Source of the DNA: Paramacrobiotus metropolitanus
Lineage: Eukaryota > Tardigrada > Eutardigrada > Parachela > Macrobiotidae
DNA: 64,000 nucleotides
Assembly: GCF_019649055.1 (NCBI RefSeq)
Contig: NW_026570394.1
Span: 62,001-126,000 of the forward strand
Direction: 5' to 3'
In this document: one piece after another, positions 50,701-63,663 of the stretch
Position numbering within the stretch: the first letter of the stretch is position 1
Layout: each line of letters opens with the position of its first letter
Translations under genes and position numbers: made by a program
The notes under the pieces: model-generated
Databases searched by the model: none
What the model saw: only the letters and a program-made list of their open reading frames with translations
Told to the model about the DNA's origin: nothing

Positions 50701-53700
50701 GGTGAAACAGCTCCAAAGTCTGCTTTTAAGGGTTATTCGATGCGCTGAGCACGAATCTTCAAATCAGTTTGCAAAAAAAATTTCACCAGAAAAAGTTATG
50801 GAAAACTTGCATTTTCACCGGCATTTTGGATCTCAATAACTACGTGGTGAAACTGCTCCAAAGTCTGCTTTTAAGGGTTATTCGATGCGCTGAGCACGAA
50901 TTTTAAGTCGGTTTGCAAAAAAATTTCAACGAAAAAGTTATGGAAAACGACTTTTCACCGGCATTTTGGATCTCAATAACTACGTGGTGAAACAGCTCCA
51001 AAGTCTGCTTTTAAGGGTTATTCGATGCGCTGAGCACGAATCTCGAAATCGGTTGCAAAAAAATTTCACCAGAAAAAAAGTTATGGAAAACTTGCATTTT
51101 CACCATTTTTGGATCTCAATAACTACGTGGTGAAACTGCTCAAAGTCTGCTTTTAAGGGTTATTCGATGCGCTGAGCACGAATTTTCTGAAATCGGTTTG
51201 CAAAAAAATTTCACCAGAAAAGTTACTGTCAGACGTGTCACATTTTCGCCATGTTTTGAGAACTCAATAACTACGTGGTGAAACAGCTCCAAAGTCTGCT
51301 TTTAAAGGTTATTCGATGCGCTGAGCACGAATCTGAAATCAGTTTGCAAAAAAATTTCACCAGAAAAGTTACTGTCAGACGTGTCACATTTTCGCCATGT
51401 TGTCAGAACTCAATAACTACGTGGTGAAACTGCTCCAAAGTCTGCTTTTAAGGGTTATTCGATGCGCTGAGCACGAATTTTAAGTCGGTTTGCAAAAAAA
51501 TTTCACCGAAAAAGTTATGGAAAACTTGACTTTTCACCGGCATTTTGGATCTCAATAACTACGTGGTGAAACAGCTCCAAAGTCTGCTTTTAAGGGTTAT
51601 TCGATGCGCTGAGCACGAATCTGAAATCGGTTTGCAAAAAAATTTCACCAGAAAAGTTACTGTCAGACGTGTCACATTTTCGCCATGTTGTCGAGAACTC
51701 AATAACTACGTGGTGAAACTGCTCCAAAGTCTGCTTTTAAGGGTTATTCGATGCGCTGAGCACGAATTTTAAGTCAGTTTGCAAAAAAATTTCACCGAAA
51801 AAGTTATGGAAAACTTGACTTTTCACCGGCATTTTGGATCTCAATAACTACGTGGTGAAACAGCTCCAAAGTCTGCTTTTAAAAGTTATTCGATGCGCTG
51901 AGCACGAATCTGAAATCAGTTTGCAAAAAAATTTCACCAGAAAAGTTACTGTCAGACGTGTCACATTTTCGCCATGTTGTCAGAACTCAATAACTACGTG
52001 GTGAAACTGCTCCAAAGTCTGCTTTTAAGGGTTATTCGATGCGCTGAGCACGAATTTTAAGTCGGTTTGCAAAAAAATTTCACCGAAAAAGTTATGGAAA
52101 ACTTGACTTTTCACCGGCATTTTGGATCTCAATAACTACGTGGTGAAACTGCTCAAAGTCTGCTTTTAAGAGTTATTCGATGCGCTGAGCACGAATCTGA
52201 AATTGGTTTGCAAAAAAAATTTCACCAGAAAAAGTTACTGTCAGACGTGTCACATTTTCGCCATGTTGTGAGAACTCAATAACTACGTGGTGAAACTGCT
52301 CCAAAGTCTGCTTTTAAGGGTTATTCGATGCGCTGAGCACGAATTTTAAGTCAGTTTGCAAAAAAAATTTCACCGAAAAAGTTATGGAAAACTTGACTTT
52401 TCACCGGCATTTTGGATCTCAATAACTACGTGGTGAAACAGCTCAAAAGTCTGCTTTTAAGAGTTATTCGATGCGCTGAGCACGAATCTGAAATTAGTTC
52501 GCAAAAAAAATTTCACCAGAAAAGTTACTGTCAGACGTGTCACATTTTCGCCATGTTGTCAGAACTCAATAACTACGTGGTGAAACTGCTCCAAAGTCTG
52601 CTTTTAAGGGTTATTCGATGCGCTGAGCACGAATTTTAAGTCGGTTTGCAAAAAAATTTCACCGAAAAAGTTATGGAAAACTTGACATTTTCACCGGCAT
52701 TTTGGATCTCAATAACTACGTGGTGAAACAGCTCCAAAGTCTGCTTTTAAAGGGTTATTCGATGCGCTGAGCACGAATCTGAAATCGGTTTGCAAAAAAA
52801 ATTTCACCAGAAAAAGTTACTGTCAGACGTGTCACATTTTCGCCATGTTGTGAGAACTCAATAACTACGTGGTGAAACTGCTCCAAAGTCTGCTTTTAAG
52901 GGTTATTCGATGCGCTGAGCACGAATTTTAAGTCGGTTTGCAAAAAAAATTTCACCTAAAAAAGTTATGGAAAACTTGACTTTTCACCGGCATTTTTGGA
53001 TCTCAATAACAACGTGGTGAAACAGCTCCAAAGTCTGCTTTTAAAGGTTATCCGATGCGCTGAGCACGAATCTGAAATCGGTTTGCAAAAAAAATTTCAC
53101 CAGAAAAAGTTACTGTCAGACGTGTCACATTTTCGCCATGTTGTCAGAACTCAATAACTACGTGGTGAAACTGCTCCAAAGTCTGCTTTTAAGGGTTATT
53201 CGATGCGCTGAGCACGAATTTTAAGTCGGTTTGCAAAAAAATTTCACCGAAAAAAGTTATGGAAAACTTGACTTTTCACCGGCATTTTTGGATCTCAATA
53301 ACTACGTGGTGAAACAGCTCCAAAGTCTGCTTTTAAGAGTTATTCGATGCGCTGAGCACGAATCTGAAATCGGTTTGCAAAAAAAATTTCACCAGAAAAA
53401 GTTACTGTCAGACGTGTCACATTTTCGCCATGTTGTCAGAACTCAATAACTACGTGGTGAAACTGCTCCAAAGTCTGCTTTTAAGGGTTATTCGATGCGC
53501 TGAGCACGAATTTTAAGTCGGTTTGCAAAAAAAATTTCACCGAAAAAGTTATGGAAAACTTGACTTTTCACCGGCATTTTGGATCTCAATAACTACGTGG
53601 TGAAACAGCTCCAAAGTCTGCTTTTAAGAGTTATTCGATGCGCTGAGCACGAATCTGAAATCGGTTTGCAAAAAAAATTTCACCAGAAAAAGTTACTGTC

Positions 53701-56700
53701 AGACGTGTCACATTTTCGCCATGTTGTCAGAACTCAATAACTACGTGGTGAAACTGCTCCAAAGTCTGCTTTTAAGGGTTATTCGATGCGCTGAGCACGA
53801 ATTTTAAGTCGGTTTGCAAAAAAATTTCACCGAAAAAAGTTATGGAAAACTTGCATTTTCACCGGCATTTTGGATCTCAATAACTACGTGGTGAAACTGC
53901 TCAAAGTCTGCTTTTAAAAGTTATTCGATGCGCTGAGCACGAATCTGAAGTCAGTGGTTGCAAAAAAATTTCACCGAAAAAGTTACTGTCAGACGTGTCA
54001 CATTTTCGCCATGTTGTCAGAACTCAATAACTACGTGGTGAAACTGCTCCAAAGTCTGCTTTTAAGGGTTATTCGATGCGCTGAGCACGAATTTTAAGTC
54101 GGTTTGCAAAAAAAATTTCACCGAAAAAGTTATGGAAAACTTGACTTTTCACCGGCATTTTGGATCTCAATAACTACGTGGTGAAACTGCTCCAAAGTCT
54201 GCTTTTAAGGGTTATTCGATGCGCTGAGCACGAATTTGCAAGTCAGTTTGCAAAAAAAATTTCACCAGAAAAAGTTACTGTCAGACGTGTCACATTTTCG
54301 CCATGTTGTGGATCTCAATAACTACGTGGTGAAACTGCTCCAAAGTCTGCTTTTAAGGGTTATTCGATGCGCTGAGCACGAATCTGAAGTCGGTTGCAAA
54401 AAAATTTCACCAGAAAAGTTACTGTCAGACGTGTCACATTTTCGCCATGTTTGAGATCTCAATAACTACGTGGTGAAACTGCTCCAAAGTCTGCTTTTAA
54501 GGGTTATTCGATGCGCTGAGCACGAATTTTAAAGTCGGTTTGCAAAAAAAATTTCACCGAAAAAAGTTATGGAAAACTTGACTTTTCACCGGCATTTTGG
54601 ATCTCAATAACTACGTGGTGAAACTGCTCCAAAGTCTGCTTTTAAGGGGTTATTCGATGCGCTGAGCACGAATCTGAAATCGGTTTGCAAAAAAAATTTC
54701 ACCAGAAAAGTTACTGTCAGACGTGTCACATTTTCGCCATGTTGTCAGAACTCAATAACTACGTGGTGAAACTGCTCCAAAGTCTGCTTTTAAGGGTTAT
54801 TCGATGCGCTGAGCACGAATTTCGAAATCGGTTTGCAAAAAAAATTTCACCAGAAAAAGTTATGGAAAACTTGACTTTTCACCGGCATTTTGGATCTCAA
54901 TAACTACGTGGTGAAACTGCTCCAAAGTCTGCTTTTAAGGGTTATTCGATGCGCTGAGCACGAATCTGAAATCGGTTTGCAAAAAAAATTTCACCAGAAA
55001 AAGTTACTGTCAGACGTGTCACATTTTCGCCATGTTGTGAGAACTCAATAACTACGTGGTGAAACTGCTCCAAAGTCTGCTTTTAAGGGTTATTCGATGC
55101 GCTGAGCACGAATTTTAAGTCGGTTTGCAAAAAAAATTTCACCAGAAAAAGTTATGGAAAACTTGACTTTTCACCGGCATTTTGGATCTCAATAACTACG
55201 TGGTGAAACTGCTCCAAAGTCTGCTTTTAAGGGTTATTCGATGCGCTGAGCACGAATCTGAAATTAATCGGTTGCAAAAAAATTTCACCAGAAAAGTTAC
55301 TGTCAGACGTGTCACATTTTCGCCATGTTGTGAGAACTCAATAACTACGTGGTGAAACTGCTCCAAAGTCTGCTTTTAAGGGTTATTCGATGCGCTGAGC
55401 ACGAATTTTAAGTCGGTTTGCAAAAAAATTTCACCGAAAAAAGTTATGGAAAACTTGACCATTTTCACCGGCATTTTGGATCTCAATAACTACGTGGTGA
55501 AACAGCTCCAAAGTCTGCTTTTAAAGAGGTTATTCGATGCGCTGAGCACGAATCTGAAATCGGTTTGCAAAAAAAATTTCACCAGAAAAGTTACTGTCAG
55601 ACGTGTCACATTTTCGCCATGTTGTCAGAACTCAATAACTACGTGGTGAAACTGCTCCAAAGTCTGCTTTTAAGGGTTATTCGATGCGCTGAGCACGAAT
55701 TTTAAGTCGGTTTGCAAAAAAAATTTCACCGAAAAAGTTATGGAAAACTTGACTTTTCACCGGCATTTTGGATCTCAATAACTACGTGGTGAAACTGCTC
55801 CAAAGTCTGCTTTTAAGGGTTATTCGATGCGCTGAGCACGAATCTGAAAGTCAGTTTGCAAAAAAATTTCACCAGAAAAAGTTACTGTCAGACGTGTCAC
55901 ATTTTCGCCATGTTGTGAGAACTCAATAACTACGTGGTGAAACTGCTCCAAAGTCTGCTTTTAAGGGTTATTCGATGCGCTGAGCACGAATTTTAAGTCG
56001 GTTTGCAAAAAAATTTCACCGAAAAAGTTATGGAAAACTTGACTTTTCACCGGCATTTTGGATCTCAATAACTACGTGGTGAAACTGCTCCAAAGTCTGC
56101 TTTTAAGGGTTATTCGATGCGCTGAGCACGAATTTTGAAATCGGTTTGCAAAAAAATTTCACCAGAAAAAGTTACTGTCAGACGTGTCACATTTTCGCCA
56201 TGTTGTCAGAACTCAATAACTACGTGGTGAAACTGCTCCAAAGTCTGCTTTTAAGGGTTATTCGATGCGCTGAGCACGAATTTTAAGTCGGTTTGCAAAA
56301 AAAATTTCACCAGAAAAAGTTATGGAAAACTTGACTTTTCACCGGCATTTTGGATCTCAATAACTACGTGGTGAAACTGCTCCAAAGTCTGCTTTTAAGG
56401 GTTATTCGATGCGCTGAGCACGAATCTGAAATCGGTTTGCAAAAAAAATTTCACCGAAAAAAGTTATGGAAAACTTGACTTTTCACCGGCATTTTTGGAT
56501 CTCAATAACTACGTGGTGAAACTGCTCCAAAGTCTGCTTTTAAGGGTTATTCGATGCGCTGAGCACGAATTTCAAGTCGGTTTGCAAAAAAAATTTCACC
56601 GAAAAAAGTTATGGAGAACTTGCATTTTCACCGGCATTTTGGATCTCAATAACTACGTGGTGAAACTGCTCCAAAGTCTGCTTTTAAAGGGTTATTCGAT

Positions 56701-57940
56701 GCGCTGAGCACGAATCTGAAATCGGTTTGCAAAAAAATTTCACCAGAAAAAGTTACTGTCAGACGTGTCACATTTTCGCCATGTTGTGAGAACTCAATAA
56801 CTACGTGGTGAAACTGCTCCAAAGTCTGCTTTTAAGGGTTATTCGATGCGCTGAGCACGAATTTTAAGTCGGTTTGCAAAAAATTTCACCAGAAAAAGTT
56901 ATGGAAAACTTGACTTTTCACCGGCATTTTGGATCTCAATAACTACGTGGTGAAACTGCTCCAAAGTCTGCTTTTAAGGGTTATTCGATGCGCTGAGCAC
57001 GAATCTGAAATCGGTTTGCAAAAAAAATTTCACCAGAAAAGTTACTGTCAGACGTGTCACATTTCGCCATGTTGTCAGAACTCAATAACTACGTGGTGAA
57101 ACTGCTCCAAAGTCTGCTTTTAAGGGTTATTCGATGCGCTGAGCACGAATTTTAAGTCGGTTTGCAAAAAAATTTCACCGAAAAAAGTTATGGAAAACTT
57201 GACTTTTCACCGGCATTTTGGATCTCAATAACTACGTGGTGAAACTGCTCCAAAGTCTGCTTTTAAGGGTTATTCGATGCGCTGAGCACGAATCTGAAAT
57301 CGGTTGCAAAAAAATTTCACCAGAAAAGTTACTGTCAGACGTGTCATTTTCGCCATGTTGTAGAACTCAATAACTACGTGGTGAAACTGCTCCAAAGTCT
57401 GCTTTTAAGGGTTATTCGATGCGCTGAGCACGAATTTTAAAATCGGTTTGCAAAAAAAATTTCACCGAAAAAGTTATGGAAAACTTGACTTTTCACCGGC
57501 ATTTTGGATCTCAATAACTACGTGGTGAAACTGCTCCAAAGTCTGCTTTTAAGGGTTATTCGATGCGCTGAGCACGAATTTTAAGTCGGTTTGCAAAAAA
57601 ATTTCACCGAAAAAGTTATGGAAAACTTGCATTTTCACCGGCATTTTGGATCTCAATAACTACGTGGTGAAACTGCTCCAAAGTCTGCTTTTAAGGGTTA
57701 TTCGATGCGCTGAGCACGAATCTCAAGTCGGTTTGCAAAAAAATTTCACCGAAAAAGTTACGGAAAACTTGACTTTCACCGGCATTTTGGATCTCAATAA
57801 CTACGTGGTGAAACTGCTCCAAAGTCTGCTTTTAAGGGTTATTCGATGCGCTGAGCACGAATCTGAAATCGGTTTGCAAAAAAATTTCACCGAAAAAAGT
57901 TACTGTCAGACGTGTCACATTTTCACCATGTTTTGAGAAC

Positions 57941-60900
57941 TCAATAACTACGTGGTGAAACTGCTCCAAAGTCTGCTTTTAAGGTTATTCGATGCGCTGA
58001 GCACGAATCTGAAATTTCGGTTTGCAAAAAAAATTTCACCAGAAAAAGTTACTGTCAGACGTGTCACATTTCGCCATGTTGTCAGAACTCAATAACTACG
58101 TGGTGAAACTGCTCCAAAGTCTGCTTTTAAGGGTTATTCGATGCGCTGAGCACGAATTTAAGTCGGTTTGCAAAAAAAATTTCACCGAAAAAGTTATGGA
58201 AAACTTGACTTTTCACCGGCATTTTGGATCTCAATAACTACGTGGTGAAACTGCTCCAAAGTCTGCTTTTAAGGGTTATTCGATGCGCTGAGCACGAATC
58301 TGAAATCGGTTTGCAAAAAAAATTTCCTGCCAGAAAAAGTTACTGTCAGATGTCACATTTTCGCCATGTTGCAGAACTCAATAACTACGTGGTGAAACTG
58401 CTCCAAAGTCTGCTTTTAAGGGTTATTCGATGCGCTGAGCACGAATTTCAAGTCGAGTTTGCAAAAAAATTTCACCGAAAAAGTTATGGAAAACTTGACT
58501 TTTCACCGGCATTTTGGATCTCAATAACTACGTGGTGAAACTGCTCAAAGTCTGCTTTTAAGGTTATTCGATGCGCTGAGCACGAATCTGAAATCGGTTT
58601 GCAAAAAAAATTTCACCAGAAAAGTTACTGTCAGACGTCACATTTTCGCCATGTTGTGAGAACTCAATAACTACGTGGTGAAACTGCTCCAAAGTCTGCT
58701 TTTAAGGGTTATTCGATGCGCTGAGCACGAATTTCAAGTCGGTTTGCAAAAAAAATTTCACCGAAAAAAGTTATGGAAAACTTGACTTTTCACCGGCATT
58801 TTGGATCTCAATAACTACGTGGTGAAACTGCTCCAAAGTCTGCTTTTAAGGGTTATTCGATGCGCTGAGCACGAATTTCAGAACCGGTTTGCAAAAAAAA
58901 TTTCACCGAAAAAGTTATGGAAAACTTGATTTTCACCGGCATTTTGATCTCAATAACTACGTGGTGAAACTGCTCCAAAGTCTGCTTTTAAGGGTTATTC
59001 GATGCGCTGAGCACGAATTTTAAGTCGGTTTGCAAAAAAATTTCACCGAAAAGTTATGGAAAACTTGACTTTTCACCGGCATTTTTGGATCTCAATAACT
59101 ACGTGGTGAAACTGCTCCAAAGTCTGCTTTTAAAGGTTATTCGATGCGCTGAGCACGAATCTGAAATCGGTTTGCAAAAAAATTTCACCAGAAAAGTTAC
59201 TGTCAGACGTGTCACATTTTCGCCATGTTGTGAGAACTCAATAACTACGTGGTGAAACTGCTCCAAAGTCTGCTTTTAAGGGTTATTCGATGCGCTGAGC
59301 ACGAATCTGAAATTGGTTTGCAAAAAAAATTTCACCAGAAAAAAGTTATGGAAAACTTGACATTTTCACCGGCATTTTGGATCTCAATAACTACGTGGTG
59401 AAACTGCTCCAAAGTCTGCTTTTAAGGGTTATTCGATGCGCTGAGCACGAATTTTGAAGTCGGTTTGCAAAAAAATTTCACCGAAAAAAGTTATGACAGA
59501 CGTGTCACATTTTCGCCATGTTGTGAGAACTCAATAACTACGTGGTGAAACTGCTCCAAAGTCTGCTTTTAAGGGTTATTCGATGCGCTGAGCACGAATT
59601 TCAAGTCGGTTTGCAAAAAAATTTCACCGAAAAAGTTATGGAAAACTTGACTTTTCACCGGCATTTTGATCTCAATAACTACGTGGTGAAACTGCTCCAA
59701 AGTCTGCTTTAAGGGTTATTCGATGCGCTGAGCACGAATCTGAAATCGGTTTGCAAAAAAAATTTCACCAGAAAAAGTTACTGTCAGACGTGTCACATTT
59801 TCGCCATGGTGGATCTCAATAACTACGTGGTGAAACTGCTCCAAAGTCTGCTTTTAAGGGTTATTCGATGCGCTGAGCACGAATTTTAAGTCGGTTTGCA
59901 AAAAAATTTTCACCAGAAAAAGTTATGGAAAACTTGATTTTCACCGGCATTTTGGATCTCAATAACTACGTGGTGAAACTGCTCCAAAGTCTGCTTTTAA
60001 GGGTTATTCGATGCGCTGAGCACGAATCTCAAGTCGGTTTGCAAAAAAAATTTCACCGAAAAAGTTACTGTCAGACGTGTCACATTTTCGCCATGTTGTC
60101 AGATCTCAATAACTACGTGGTGAAACTGCTCCAAAGTCTGCTTTTAAGGGTTATTCGATGCGCTGAGCACGAATCTTAAGTCGGTTTGCAAAAAAAATTT
60201 CACCAGAAAAAGTTATGGAAAACTTGACTTTTCACCGGCATTTGAACTCAATAACTACGTGGTGAAACTGCTCCAAAGTCTGCTTTAAGGGTTATTCGAT
60301 GCGCTGAGCACGAATTTTAAGTCGGTTTGCAAAAAAATTTCACCGAAAAGTTATGGAAAACTTGACTTTTCACCGGCATTTTTGTATCTCAATAACTACG
60401 TGGTGAAACTACTCCAAAGTCTGCTTTTAAGGGTTTTTCGATGCGCTGAGCACGAATCTGAAGTCGGTTTGCAAAAAAAATTTCACCGAAAAAAGTTACG
60501 GAAAACTTGCATTTTCACCGGCATTCTTGAACTCAATAACTACGTGGTGAAACTGCTCCAAAGTCTGCTTTTAAGGGTTATTCGATGCGCTGAGCACGAA
60601 TCTGAAATCGGTTCGCAAAATAAATTTCACCAGAAAAAGTTACTGTCAGACGTGTCACATTTTCGCCATGTTGTCAGAACTCAATAACTACGTGGTGAAA
60701 CTGCTCCAAAGTCTGCTTTTAAGGGTTATTCGATGCGCTGAGCACGAATTTTAAGTCGGTTTGCAAAAAAAATTTCACCAAGAAAAAGTTATGGAAAACT
60801 TGACTTTTCACCGGCATTTTTGATCTCAATAACTACGTGGTGAAACTGCTCCAAAGTCTGCTTTTAAGGGTTATTCGATGCGCTGAGCACGAATCTGAGA

Positions 60901-63663
60901 ATCGGTTTGCAAAAAATTTCACCAGAAAAAGTTATGGAAAACTTGCATTTTCACCGGCATTTTGAACTCAATAACCACGTGGTGAAACTGCTCCAAAGTC
61001 TGCTTTTAAGGGTTATTCGATGCGCTGAGCACGAATCTCAAGTCGGTTTGCAAAAAAAATTTCACCAGAAAAAGTTATGGAAACTTGACTTTTCGCCATG
61101 TTTGAGAACTCAATAACTACGTGGTGAAACTGCTCCAAAGTCTGCTTTTAAGGGTTATTCGATGCGCTGAGCACGAATTTTAAGTCGGTTTGCAAAAAAA
61201 TTTCACCGAAAAAGTTACTGTCAGACGTGTCACATTTTCGCCATGTTGTCAGAACTCAATAACTACGTGGTGAAACTGCTCCAAAGTCTGCTTTTAAGGG
61301 TTATTCGATGCGCTGAGCACGAATTTTAAGTCGGTTTGCAAAAAAATTTCACCGAAAAAGTTATGGAAAACTTGACTTTTCACCGGCATTTTTGGATCTC
61401 AATAACTACGTGGTGAAACTGCTCCAAAGTCTGCTTTTAAGGGTTATTCGATGCGCTGAGCACGAATCTGAAATCGGTTTGCAAAAAAAATTTCACCAGA
61501 AAAGTTACTGTCAGACGTCACATTTTCGCCATGTTGTGAGAACTCAATAACTACGTGGTGAAACTGCTCCAAAGTCTGCTTTTAAGGGTTATTCGATGCG
61601 CTGAGCACGAATCTGAAGTCGGTTTGCAAAAAAATTTCACCGAAAAAGTTATGGAAAACTTGACTTTTCACCGGCATTTTGATCTCAATAACTACGTGGT
61701 GAAACTGCTCCAAAGTCTGCTTTTAAGGGTTATTCGATGCGCTGAGCACGAATCTGAAATCGGTTTGCAAAAAAAATTTCACCAGAAAAGTTACTGTCAG
61801 ACGTGTCACATTTTCGCCATGTTGTGAGAACTCAATAACTACGTGGTGAAACTGCTCCAAAGTCTGCTTTTAAGGGTTATTCGATGCGCTGAGCACGAAT
61901 TTTAAGTCGGTTTGCAAAAAAATTTCACCGAAAAAGTTATGGAAAACTTGACTTTTCACCGGCATTTTTGGATCTCAATAACTACGTGGTGAAACTGCTC
62001 CAAAGTCTGCTTTTAAGGGTTATTCGATGCGCTGAGCACGAATCTGAAATCGGTTTGCAAAAAAAATTTCACCAGAAAAGTTACTGTCAGACGTGTCACA
62101 TTTTCGCCATGTTGTCAGAACTCAATAACTACGTGGTGAAACTGCTCCAAAGTCTGCTTTTAAGGGTTATTCGATGCGCTGAGCACGAATCTTTAAGTCG
62201 GTTTGCAAAAAAAATTTCACCAGAAAAAGTTATGGAAAACTTGACTTTTCACCGGCATTTTGATCTCAATAACTACGTGGTGAAACTGCTCCAAAGTCTG
62301 CTTTTAAGGGTTATTCGATGCGCTGAGCACGAATTTTAAATCGGTTTGCAAAAAAATTTCACCAGAAAAGTTACTGTCAGACGTGTCACATTTTCGCCAT
62401 GTTGAGAACTCAATAACTACGTGGTGAAACTGCTCCAAAGTCTGCTTTTAAGGGTTATTCGATGCGCTGAGCACGAATCTGAAAGTCGGTTTGCAAAAAA
62501 AATTTCACCAGAAAAAGTTATGGAAAACTTGAACTCACCGGCATTTTGATCTCAATAACTACGTGGTGAAACTGCTCCAAAGTCTGCTTTTAAGGGTTAT
62601 TCGATGCGCTGAGCACGAATTTCAAGTCGGTTTGCAAAAAAAATTTCACCGAAAAGTTATGGAAAACTTGACTTTCACCGGCATTTTGGATCTCAATAAC
62701 TACGTGGTGAAACTGCTCCAAAGTCTGCTTTTAAGGGTTATTCGATGCGCTGAGCACGAATCTGAAATCGGTTTGCAAAAAAAATTTCACCAGAAAAAGT
62801 TACTGTCAGACGTGTCACATTTTCGCCATGTTGTGAGAACTCAATAACTACGTGGTGAAACTGCTCCAAAGTCTGCTTTTAAGGGTTATTCGATGCGCTG
62901 AGCACGAATCTGAAATCGGTTTGCAAAAAAATTTCACCAGAAAAGTTACTGTCAGACGTGTCACATTTTCGCCATGTTGTGAGAACTCAATAACTACGTG
63001 GTGAAACTGCTCCAAAGTCTGCTTTTAAGGGTTATTCGATGCGCTGAGCACGAATTTCAAGTCGGTTTGCAAAAAAATTTCACCGAAAAAGTTATGGAAA
63101 ACTTGACTTTTCACCGGCATTTTGGATCTCAATAACTACGTGGTGAAACTGCTCCAAAGTCTGCTTTTAAGGGTTATTCGATGCGCTGAGCACGAATCTG
63201 AAATTGGTTTGCAAAAAAAATTTCACCAGAAAAGTTACTGTCAGACGTGTCACATTTTCGCCATGTTGTCAGAACTCAATAACTACGTGGTGAAACTGCT
63301 CCAAAGTCTGCTTTTAAGGGTTATTCGATGCGCTGAGCACGAATCTGAAATCGGTTTGCAAAAAAATTTCACCAGAAAAGTTACTGTCAGACGTGTCACA
63401 TTTTCGCCATGTTGTCAGAACTCAATAACTACGTGGTGAAACTGCTCCAAAGTCTGCTTTTAAAAGTTATTCTGATGCGCTGAGCACGAATTTCAAGTCG
63501 GTTTGCAAAAAAAATTTCACCGAAAAAGTTATGGAAAACTGACTTTTCACCGGCATTTTGGATCTCAATAACTACGTGGTGAAACAGCTCCAAAAGTCTG
63601 CTTTTAAGGGTTATTCGATGCGCTGAGCACGAATCTGAAATCGGTTTGCAAAAAAATTTCACC
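57941..63663. repeat. Satellite array, irregular A/B mixture
   Basis: The A-B alternation loosens. Extra A monomers, A cores with B heads (gaatctcaag, gaatctgaag) and altered ends (cattttgatctc, catttgaactc, cattcttgaactc) are frequent from about 57.5 to 62.7 kb. No unique sequence interrupts it. Confidence 0.9.
59449..59595. repeat. A/B hybrid monomer
   Basis: The head gaattttgaagtcgg and A-type caccgaaaaaagttatg are followed by acagacgtgtcac (B core) and gttgtgagaactc (B end). The switch point is the same as in the hybrid near 20545, a recurrent or inherited recombination position. Confidence 0.8.

Larger units (their letters stand above)
37751..57940. repeat. Satellite array, most homogeneous A-B dimer field
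   Basis: Regular A-B alternation at a spacing of about 288-292 bp. Variation is mainly in A-tract length (six to eight A), tctgaaatcgg against tctgaaattgg, and aaacagctcc against aaactgctcc after A cores. Indels are fewer than in the left third, especially over 41-57 kb. No gene or unique insert was seen. Confidence 0.94.
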
